Origin: Ianthella basta
Taxonomy: Eukaryota > Porifera > Demospongiae > Verongiida > Ianthellidae
Reading direction: 5' to 3'
NCBI GenBank assembly: GCA_964019415.1
Contig: OZ025884.1
Coordinates: 5,401,733-5,465,732, forward strand
DNA: 64,000 nucleotides
The notes beneath the pieces are model-generated. The model was not told the origin of the DNA and made no database searches. It was given only the letters and a program-made list of their open reading frames with translations. The position numbers were made by a program, and so were the translations under genes. Each line of letters starts with the position of its first letter. The stretch's first letter is position 1. This document shows, piece after piece, positions 1-22,400 of the stretch.

Positions 1-10
1 ATGCTCTAGT

Positions 11-60
11 CATCTATGCCCTGAAGAAGACCAGAGCATCTGGTCGAAACGTCGGCAAGG
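11..60 (+). ncRNA. Hammerhead-ribozyme-like motif, copy 1
   Basis: CTGAAGA (21-27) is the CUGANGA box. GACCAG (29-34) pairs perfectly with CTGGTC (40-45) as stem II. GAAA (46-49) follows, then A-C/G-U as a minimal stem III, and a cleavage-type GUC ending at 53. TGCC (17-20) pairs with GGCA (54-57) as stem I. Minimal type I hammerheads of this layout are known from Penelope-like and other retroelements in animals. Catalysis is not shown here. Confidence 0.7.
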
Positions 61-214
61 TTTTCAACCCTGTTGTGAAGCTGGTATTGGAGAACCAACC
101 CTTTCTGATGCCTGAGCCAGCTGAGAAGCCCTCACTTCATTGATGCCAATCGTACACAATTCCGTTACCAAACACGCAGTGTGCAGTGGCGGTCGTGTCT
201 ACCCATTGACTCAC

Positions 215-3636
<3,422 letters not shown>

Positions 3637-3800
3637 CCTACTGATTAACGAAAGTCCTTCCTAGAATCGAATGAAGGCCTGTGGAAGCCTTTCATGCACA
3701 GAGGAACGCATCTTCCGGTGCAGACATATTGGCGTGCACGCACGTGACGTCCCCTTAGAGTGACGTAGCACAGCAACGGGGCACCCCCTTGTAAACGCTC
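3637..3800 (-). promoter_or_regulatory. Probable promoter/5' region of the LRRK1-like gene
   Basis: Directly upstream of the LRRK1-like start codon. It contains CACGTGACGT at 3741-3750 and TGACGTA at 3761-3767, which resemble E-box/CRE sites. No TATA box is evident. The role is inferred from position only. Confidence 0.35.
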
Positions 3801-5956
3801 TGGGCAATTACTTTAAGCACTGTGGGCGATTGCTGGAATTCTTGCTATCAACGGGAGAAGCACTTAACAGTAAGTGAAGCGAAGCTAGAGGGTAAGTTAG
3901 CGTATTTGGCATTACTAGTGAGCCCCTGTAAAAGACAGTGTCATACAAAACTGCCACGTAACAGTAAATTGCCTTCTAAAGCTAATCTTAAAGTTAAACC
4001 GTGAAGTGTTCGTGCAGACGCCATTTTGTTCCAAGTCCTGGTTTCAAGGCGCTGTGTCAGACTCTGACAGACAGACGCTGTGTGTGTTTTTATCCCGTAT
4101 GGCAAGCCCCATGATACCTCTGTGCTGTAAGTGAATGGTAGAATGTTAAGTTATCTTAGCTGTCATTGTCACTGGCTGTAGTAGGACTGGGACTCCACCA
4201 TGAGTGAAGCTGTTTGGGAAGAGCATGCAACCATAGATGATGCGACTTGGGTACACTCCCAAACACGGCTATGGAATGTAGGGTGTGACAATAGCGCCCA
4301 TACCCACCATGATGCATCAGTGCTGCCATATGAGGGGAGGGTTTCCACTGTGAAGGTGACTGGGACTTACTCTACACCACGTTGCATCAGTCAGCTGAAT
4401 AGTCTGGATTTGTGAAATGACCAACTCAAATCTGTGGGGAATCATGCTTAAATGAATGGCAGGACATGCAACAAAGAGGCTTGTTCAAACCCATGAAAAG
4501 TCCCCTGCAATAGTTAAAGATCTTCATAGCCTTAAAAAACCCACTGCACCCCCACTCCATTTATAAGTAGATTGATGTTTGTATGAATGGGTTGGTTGCA
4601 TATTGTGTAGCTGTTCTTTCTCTCCGGCAGCAGTAGATGTAAACATATTTTGAAACTGTTAGTAGTTACTGACAACCCACGCTATTCATGAGCGTAGGAC
4701 GAGTGTAAGCCCCTGTCATTAAGAGTCATTTGCTATCCTGCTGTTTGGAAAAGTTCACTTCCAAATATGGTCATGTGTAAGTTTAGGAGTCCCATGATTG
4801 TGGGATTTCCCTGCTGTGACATCATTGCACTGGTGTGGCTTCACAACATGTCAGCTTACTGATGTGAGTGTGTTTTGCTAGGCAGCAGCCACTCAGGGCT
4901 GGCTTCACACCTTAGGGCTGCGTGTGTTACACGCTGTGTTTCGTGTTTAAGGTGTGTCGCCATAATTTTGCATTAGGATGGTGCATTTTATGGCCAGAGC
5001 CTGTCCCCATAGTGAGGCAGTAAGGAGGCGGCCTCTATTGAGTTGTATTCAAAGTATGGGCCCACGTAGTAGGGACTGTTCCAACTAGTAGCTACTTACA
5101 TATCGTATGTAAGTTTGTAGCCAAATTGGTCGCCAAGGCAACAGAGTAGGAGAATGAGTGTTGCAATCTAAACCTATTAATTTTTAATTTCCTTTTCATC
5201 GTCACTGGCATGCAATTTCCCTGTGTTCAGGATTGAACACTGGAGCCTTAAATTGCAGTACACTTGGAAAGGCACTCCTGTAGAAAATTCCTCTCCCCTT
5301 GCTAAAGTGGCACAATTAAGTGTCCATTTTCATATTAATGCATCAATCGGATACAGCCCATAATACGTAGTGCTTACAGTATGTTGGGTCTACATCTGGT
5401 GATTCTAAGACAAGTCTTTTTGGAGCAAATGAACAAACATAGCAAAGAGCAGTCACTGATTGCTTGGCATTTTGATTAGAAAGGTATTCATCAGCTGTGA
5501 TGGATGTGTTTGCTTCTTACACAACTGATAAACACCTTCACAGTCAAATGATCCCTCTACCAGCAATTGCCCTTTCTTAATTAAGTGATGCAGATCTTTA
5601 AACTAACTACTGCTATGCACAGAACAATGAGTTTCCATGCTATTATTCATTGGGCACTAAAGGCAGGAATCTAAAAAGTGTTAAACAGGTCTTTCCCAGT
5701 GTTGTTTGCTCCCTTGATAAAGATTAGGTGGATGTGGGCTGGTGTGTCTGCCAATAGTTGCAGACTTGGAAGTAACTTCTTCCAACTAGTCTCCTACTGT
5801 ATTACATCTCCCTGGAGGTAAACTGGCAGTCATATTAATTGTGTGAGCTGTTTGGGTTTTGAGAAGCCATTGTTGCCAATGTGTGTGCGTGTGTGTGTAG
5901 GTGAGTGTATCTTGTTCAATTTTATATTTGACGGGTTTGTGTAGGTTACCGTGGTG
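3801..5956. other. Intergenic spacer between the divergent LRRK1-like and OSTF1 genes
   Basis: No convincing coding exon is seen. The open frames at 3822-4004 and 4200-4415 (plus) have no recognisable homology or splice context. At 5945 there is a possible 3' splice site (TTGTGTAG|GTTACC) just ahead of the OSTF1 start codon, and a donor-like TAG|GTGAGTG at about 5899-5906, so a 5' untranslated OSTF1 exon ending near 5899 is possible. Confidence 0.5.
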
Positions 5957-8252
<2,296 letters not shown>

Positions 8253-9840
8253 ACACATGAAATTTAATTTTTTGGTGGTGAATTGCAGAATATGCAAAAT
8301 TGAATATGATTGTGCAAGTGGTTCTACTGAATACATTAGTAATGTATGCCCTTTGAGATAATTATTTTTTTCATGTACGCAAGACATTTTCTGCTCATTG
8401 ATTGACACCCCCGTATATGGAGTTTTGAAGACAATAGGGAGCATGAATGTCATGGTAATGATGGTTTTCCTGATACTCCTGAATGCTAGATTCTGTTACC
8501 TTGGTGTCGTTTACCCAGGTAATCTAAAATTATAATTCGGCCAGGGTTCATTGTATCACGAGTATTCCTGATTGTATGTCCCCAGCCCTCCCCCTCATGG
8601 ATGTGGTGTGATATGTGGAGTTCTTAAGCTCATTGAACTTGCACATACCGTACCAACTCTTCATCCCCTCCCCCTCCCCCCACTATGTGTAAATGAGAAT
8701 TATGGTTTGTTGATATCTACAAGGGAGGTTGAAACCACAACAGTGGCCGTAAAAATAAGTAGTCTCACACGCACCAGATGTTCTTGTGCAATAGTCATAA
8801 GCTCACAGAGAAGCAAGGGCTGGATGCAAGACTAGAAAATAGTGAGATTCACTGCCCAAATTTTAAAGAGATGAAGTGCAAACATGCACTCATAATCCCT
8901 TGTCTGCATTAGACCCTCATCCTAACAGTGACAGAGGAGGTCCCAGCCAAAGTCTTAATTTACCACAGCAACGAGTGACTTGAGGGAAAGACCACATGCA
9001 CATGTACTGTACATACATTAATACTAAATGGATTATATCATCCTCACAATGGAGCATAATCATTCACAATCAGATGTGCCAGGTTTGTGGTAGTAGGACC
9101 TAAGGCCTGTAGCAGTGACGTTCTCAGCTGCCTTGTACTCTATTATACAGTATCTGGCAATATCAATGTGTCTCTGTGTGAATGTGCCTGATTGAAATGT
9201 GTGCTAATATCACTGTGTATGTGTGTATGTGTCTATGCATTGTGCATGCAACTTAAGACACTACTGCCACTTGTCTTCCGGTATCTCCCACGTACGTACA
9301 ACTCATATGATACCCCCTGCAACGTGAAATGCTTACATTGTATACTTACAGCTGCACCCATCACTCAGGTAGCTGTGTATATGTATACACATACGCACAC
9401 CATATCAGCACACAGCCTGTACGTCTGTCTCTCTTCCTGTTTGTGCACATGCGAACACCTGTACTCACCATGGAGTTCTACACATATGGACTGCATTCAA
9501 TGAATGTAGTCAGGTAGCTAGCTAGCAAGTTGAAGAATGGCTGTGCAAGTTTGTGGGAGAATGCATGCATGAAAGACAAGCATACTGCAGGCATGGTGTA
9601 TTCAAACTGACAGCCTACTATAAATCATGAACTCTTCTGCATTCTTCTTCCATGCCATGACGTAAACTGCTGAACAGACTATGGTCCAAATAGTATACAC
9701 ACACATACACACATACATACATACATACATACATAAACACGGTACATAACAGTACAGTGTATGAATGTAAATGATATGAGTGACCACAGCAAGGTGATGA
9801 CATACATACAATGGAGCAGCAGCTGGGTGGTGGTCTACTG
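8253..9840. other. Spacer between the convergent OSTF1 and KHDC4 genes
   Basis: Holds both 3' flanks. No coding exon is evident. A short (CATA)n tract lies at about 9712-9735. No clear AATAAA was found close to either stop codon. Confidence 0.5.
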
Positions 9841-15909
<6,069 letters not shown>

Positions 15910-15965
15910 TTTAATTTTCAGTGCACGCGCGCGCGCATTCGTCACATGACGTATACGTAACAGGA
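15910..15965 (-). promoter_or_regulatory. Probable KHDC4 promoter region
   Basis: Upstream of the tentative KHDC4 first ATG. It contains a CGCGCGCGC run, GTCACATGAC and TGACGTATACGTA (palindromic, CRE-like). About 200 bases separate it from the cadherin stop codon. Confidence 0.35.
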
Positions 15966-16163
15966 GCAGTACAAACTACAATGTCATGCAAAAGCTACAA
16001 AAATTAAAGGTGCATAATGAAACGAGGGGAGCTATTTATATAAGTTGTGGTTGCATGCTGTAATTTGCAAAGTTAGTTTTGCTCTACATATATACTTGCA
16101 CTGTATGAAGCTGTTCAATTAGGTATGTTTATGTTGAAGGACTTAAATTGAGGGTTGTGTCAA

Positions 16164-16396
16164 TTACAGTCTACGATGTTTCGAGGACTTCTTGCGGTCT
16201 TTTGTTAGAGCTTTCTCTGACTCATTCCACTTGTCCATCATTGCAGTGAGGAATGGTCCCATCTGGAAGTCCCCTCCGGACGGTCCTGAGGCTAAATCAG
16301 ACTCATCTGTGTCCAGAGTTTCCTGCAGTGGGTACCTGTCATCGTCAAATGACTCAGTTGGGTGGAATGCAGGATGAACAGGCCCACGAGGGTAGT

Positions 16397-16483
<87 letters not shown>

Positions 16484-19400
16484 GCGCATGGAGAGGAGGG
16501 GAGAAATCAGATGAGCATATCTCTCTAAATCAAGGCAAGCAAATACGCATACAAACATCATTATCTATTCTTGTACCCAACCCAGTGAGTGTCAGATGGA
16601 AACACAAAATAACTGCCGGCAGACTAGATTATAGTCTGGGGGCTAGCCCCTCCACCTCGCAGAAGGAGGGTCTGGCTTCACTTGTACAATGTTTTCGTGC
16701 ATAGTGGGTGGAGTAAACGCATAGACACGTTAATTAACGCACTCTACTCATGCCAGGTAACACTATATTACGCAACTAGCGACTGAAGACTGGAAGACTG
16801 AAGACTGATGACTGAAGCCTTTTCTCTTTCGCAGTGACCAATTTTCAGCCAAGTCTGCACCATCCCTCTGTCGTGGCCACAAGTTGCACGCTCCATTGGA
16901 CTGAATTTTATTGAGTCATGATGTAATGCGTTTATGTGTATACGTTACGTTTACAGTTTATGCGCGTTCTGCAGTCTGATGTGTCCAACAGGTGGATTGC
17001 AAAAGTCGGATCCTGCACGAAAACGTTGTACAAGTGAAGCCAGACCCTCCTCCGCGAGGTGGAGGGGCTGGCACGCCATACTAACTGGATTAGGAACTAG
17101 CCACTATCTTTAAGGTATGGTGGTGGTTTAGGATTGCTCTCTACCATATTGTCCCTAATTTTTCAGCCCCCTAATTGTTTGGCACCCGCCTAAATAGGAT
17201 CGAATCATACTCTAATTTTTGACGAAAATGGTTGCCCCTTATTGATGTCTCGGACTCTAATAAGTCGTCATCTGCTGCGAAGTCTAATGAATCGTCGCGC
17301 TCACCTAATTCAAGTTTGAAGTAGAGTGTTGTATCAGCTGCAGCCTCCCACTGCTCCATGTAAGCATGATACCCACGAACAGCTGCCTCGATCGTAAGCG
17401 AGAATTCGGCCATTTTGTTTCCTATTAGCTATTCCATCGCGTACTCTAATTCGTCATCATAATTTCCTAATTTTTCGGTGCACTTCCAGTCGCAATCTAT
17501 ATATTCCAAAGTGCCGGCTTTGATCTGTGCTTTATTATGCCGAAAAATTAGGAAAAATATGGTATATACTGTACTATACACAGCTGTTCGCTACACACCA
17601 TACATGACCTACGACAGTTGGTACATGGCATGTATGCCTGCTAACACACTCAAATGCATTACAGACAATGTCTTTTGCATCACTGTTGCAGAAAGAGTGT
17701 AATGGACATGATAAACAGTCAGACTATGAGCAGGAATGTGTCGACTACGCTAGCTAGTGGCATGCTATTTGAAGCAATGCCTGAGGTAGCTGTCTTCTAC
17801 AAAACTGGATTACATTTTAGCAGTTCTGTTGTGGGCTGAGCCAAGCTTTCCGAGCTTTCCAAGCATGTGCAATCCAGCTGAGCCAAAGCAAAGCGTCAAA
17901 GCCTTCGCAACTTCTCCGCGTATTCGTGCATCACTCATTTTGCTGGGTACTGCGGCCACAGATCTGCGCACGCACTGAATGTTCCTGGTCTGAGAGTGCG
18001 CAGGAACAGAAGGCGGCGACTCTGTTGCACAGCACTCGAAAGTACTACTGGGGCGGTGTGGAGAGGATACGAAGCAACTTCAGCCTTGTCTTACAATGAG
18101 ATTACCACCAGTTCCAACGCAGCTCCCCAGCAAGATGCACTAAAATTCAAATTGCGGGCGCTTATTTTTGGTAAATCACTTACTACACGCCTTCGATGGC
18201 ATACGGCATATTTACTGCACTCGCCCTCGGGCGCTTCACGCCTTTGGGTCTCGTGCAGTAAATGCCGTAAGCCATCGAAGGCATGTAGTAACTACTACTT
18301 ACAGTAGATTAGCTACAACACACAGCATTAAGATGGGAGGGCTTGTAAGGGCACAAAGTAGAGGGTGCCTGGTTGAAGGCCATTGTACATTTTCACATGT
18401 GTACATTGAGAGGGTGTGCAGAAGGTGTGCAAAAAGTGTACTAGCTGAATCTTTCTCTCACCATAAAGGCAGTTTCGTCCATTGGTTCCTCTTGATAGAG
18501 AAGGTTCATGTGAGGGTCCACTGCATGGAGAGAAGGCAATAACCCAAGAACAAATGACCACAATCTTCCCATGTTTACGTTGTAACACTTCACCATTTAA
18601 TATTCATTTCAATTTAATGAACATCTTTCCACTTCATACATTTCCGAGAAATTGGCCGTGGTACCCATAACAATTCTACGTAATTTGGCTGCCATTGCAC
18701 TGTAACAAGACCCGCAAGTAATGTATGTAGCAGTGGAATGGAGACCTCACCACCGTCCACCTGCACTGTATCTGCTTGCAAAAGCACAGTGCTTACCTGC
18801 CGTGAAGTCTGGCTCAATCTGGTCTACACCCCAGCCATAGTGTTCACCCTGCAACTGCTGACCAACAAAGTAGTCCCTGCACAAGGGATATAGCATGGAC
18901 AGCAGTGAAATGCACACATGGCAGGCAAATTGCTTCTACAAATGTGCAAGAGTATATAGCACCATTTTGAAGACCCAACGATAGTCAGGGCACCACCCGT
19001 GCCTGGACAGTCTTCCCCCAAACTCAACACTCTTCCCATGCACCAAAACACTCCTCCCCCACACTCAACACTCACTGGTTTGCTTCTTTCTGGTCCTTCT
19101 GTGCAAAGTAGCAGTAACAGCAAATGCAGAAGACCATGACGCAGACTGCCAGTACAAAGAATATCACCACCACAATCACTGCAATCAGTGTACCAGTGAC
19201 CACTGGTGGTTGTGTAGGGACAACAGGTGGTTCTGTGATGATATCACTTTCTAAAATGCAAATATTGCTGAACAGAGAGCCTTCTGCAAGGCGTGAGGTG
19301 ATGGTTCTCTGGAGCTTGTCGCCAAAGGCAAAGCTCTTGGTATAGTCCTGTGCTGTGTCCAAGGTTGGTACAAGAGGGCTGGTCCAGTTCTGGTAGAACT

Positions 19401-22400
19401 CACCAATCACAAAGTACACCAACACACGGGACTGAGTCCTATTGTATCGTGGTAGCAACAATAAAGGGCAGAGTGAAAGTACTTTATACACATACGGCAT
19501 CTACTGTAACAGTATAAATACACAATATACTGTAGAGCACAAATATACCACACTGTATGTACATGTATGAATATTTGCTACAGCAGACATGATTTGCGTC
19601 TAATGCATCTAACAACTGCAGTTGACACAGCAGCTAATCAGGGCTTCTCATAAGCTTGTGCAAACAGTAGTAGCAAAAGCAGGACAGTAAAAACTTACAA
19701 ACGTGTAAAGCGATGGATAATCACAATGCCTCATCTCCTGAACCTTGTACACATACAGTAATGCAAAGCTCTCTTGAGAGTGGAACATGGTGTCACAGTG
19801 TATAAGTAGCCTTACCTGCTGTCATCTTCGTCCTCCCGTTCTGTGATGTTGTGTACAAACAGGGATCCTGTAAACCCATTGCCATTGTACCAGTTGTCAA
19901 GGGCTGCTCTAAGACGCTCTTGGCTGTTCTGCAGCACTGTGGTCGAGTTACATGACTTCAGAATCAAGAGGTGGCTAGTGTTGTATATGTTTACTGCTAC
20001 AAATGCAGTTGCCCTACCCATCGCTGGTTGGTTGTTATCTTCTGCAATTACCTCAAAGAGGTACTTATGTGGCCAGTTCAGTGTGATAGGATTATTTGTG
20101 GTGATGGCACCATTTTCAGGGTTGACGACAAACGGAACTTCAGACCCAGCCTGAATCAACTGCCTTGTGTATCTTACTCTCTGTCCATCATGGTCAGTAG
20201 CAGTCACAACCAGCACTTCTTTGTCAACGAGTTCTCCAAACAGAACCTGAGACGTGTACACAGCTGTGGGAAACTCAGGAGGAGTATTCTGCACTCTGAG
20301 AGTAAAGGTGATTGTGGAGGAGAGGGGAGGCTGTCCGCCATCCATTGCATTCAGGATGATGCTGATGTCATGATATTCCTCTACAATAGTCTTTACAGCT
20401 TGTAATCTTGCAACAAACCTGCCAGATGAGGGATTCTCTCTGGCAACAGTAAACAGCTCCTCACTTTGCATTGGGGCATAAGTGAGGGTGAAGGAGATAT
20501 TAGCATTTGAGCCTTCGTCTGCATCTGTGACAGTGAGGGTGACTAGGAGAGAGTCTGGTCCTGCCCCAGGCAAGATGGATGCTTCAGTTACGGGGTTAAG
20601 GAAAACTGGAGGATTGTCATTGATATCAGTCACAGTTACCGTCACTGCAGCAGAGGCAGACTGACTGTCCAGTGCCAAATCTTCTGCAGTGACATTGAAG
20701 TTGTATTCTGGTGTCTCCTCTCTGTCTAAAATGGCCAGCAAAGACAGCTCTCCAGTGATGCTGTTGAAACTGAACACTGTGCTATCACCATCGATTGTGT
20801 AACGCACTTCACCATTCAACAAGAAATCAGGATCTTCAGCTACAAATATGCCCAGAAGTAATGCACCTGGATCATCACGGGCACCTTCCACTACACTGAA
20901 CAAGTATGAAGGTTCAGTAAACATTGGGGCATTGTCATTGATGTCTTGGACTACAATGCGCAGCAAAGCTGTTACATTCACCCTTGTCACTTGGTCAAAA
21001 ACATCAATCAGAAGGCGGTGCTCAGGAATTTCCTCCCTATCTAGTTTCATTTCATTGATAATGGTATTACTATTTGCCACACCAAACACTCCTTCATCAT
21101 TTCCCCCAATGATAGTATACACTGTATTGGGGGTAACATCAACAGCCTTCGCCTTCAAATTCTGTGTCAGATTGTAGCGGAAAGCACCAATGACATCAGT
21201 TTCAAAGAAGACAGCTTCAAGGAGAGTCACTTCACGTACAAACACATTGACACAAGCCCTGTCCTCCAACTCTCCATCAGTTACACGCACAGTGAAGTAG
21301 TAATTGGTGGACATGCCGGTGGGTATACTACCAATCAACGTCAGCTCTTGTGTGCTGTCATCCACATCAAACAGCTGAGTGACTACATCCAGTCTTCGGA
21401 GAGAGGGATCAGGGCATGGGTCTGCGCTCACTTGGAAGTCTAGTGGCTCCAGGTTGTCGGCATCGGAGGCTCTGAGCCTGGACAGTCTACTACCAATAGG
21501 GTCAGAATCTGTGATGTATATAACATACTCTGACTGGTTGAAGGTAGGTGGGTTGTCATTGAGGTTGTTCACAGAGACAGTGACAAAAGTTTGTGAGGTG
21601 AGCTGAGGAGAGCCATTGTCTGAGGCAACCACTTGGAGGATTAACCGGTTGAAGAGTTCATAGTCGATCTCATTCACAGTAGCAATCCATCCAGTAATGT
21701 TATCAATGGTAAAGAACTGGCTCTCTGGAGTCTCTACCAAACTGTAGCTGATTCGTCCTCCTTCTCCTGTGTCCACATCATCAGCTCGCACTTGTATCAC
21801 CATGACAATTGCATTCTCATCTATGATGGCTTGATAACCATCTAGCTGGGAGAAAACTGGTCTGTTGTCATTCACATCTATTACTTCTACAACAAGGGTG
21901 GCAAAAGCTTCATACTGGGCATCAGTTGCCATAATCACTATGCCATACTCAGTTCTGTTTTCAAAGTTTAGCTCTCTGTTGAGAATCATGTCACCAGTGC
22001 TTGCTTCTATTGAAAAGAGCTGAAGAACCTCATTGTCACTGCTTTGCAGTGCAAAGTCAGGGTCTGTCTGTGCGCCAAACATTAGTGCCATTTTTAAGTC
22101 TTCCCCATTGAAGATCACAGAACCAATAGTCTCATTCTCTCTCACAGCTGTCCTAAACACAGCTGGGATGAACCGTAAAGACTCAGAATCATTCACTTGT
22201 ATGTTGACAATGACTTGCACATTCAGTGAGAAAGCTGGGGTTCCCTGATCACTGACTTGCACTGAGAGATCAATAACACCTGGTAGTACTGTTCCAGTCA
22301 GCTCAAGGATTCCTTCGTCTACATTCCATGTGAATGTTGCTCCACCAAACGTGTCCTGACTCACAATAGTGTATGAGAGGTCTCCATTGGGTCCTTCATC

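Larger units (their letters stand above)
16164..19438 (-). other. Cadherin membrane-adjacent, transmembrane and cytoplasmic exons
   Basis: Exon 19076-19438 completes the membrane-adjacent region (VLVYFVIGEFYQNWTSPL, LQRTITSRLAEGSLFS), similar in placement to the SEA-like membrane-adjacent domain of CDH23/PCDH15. It then encodes a hydrophobic helix (GTLIAVIVVVIFFVLAVCVM) and a Cys cluster (CICCYCYF) that could be palmitoylated. The tail exons read DYFVGQQLQGEHYGWGVDQI (18797-18876), DPHMNLLYQEEPMDETAFM (18462-18520), and a 77-residue acidic-then-basic end DYPRGPVHPAF...SSKHRRL (16164-16397). Two alternatives for the last step remain open: reading through at 18462 adds only VRERFS before a stop, and a different terminal exon may start near 18351. 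Confidence 0.75.

Noticed and set aside
3822-4415. Two small plus-strand frames between LRRK1-like and OSTF1
   Set aside because: No homology or splice sites linking them to OSTF1; likely chance frames.
17171-17413. Frame considered as an internal cadherin tail exon
   Set aside because: It begins with its own ATG, lies inside a TA-flanked inverted-repeat element and lacks matching splice sites and phase.
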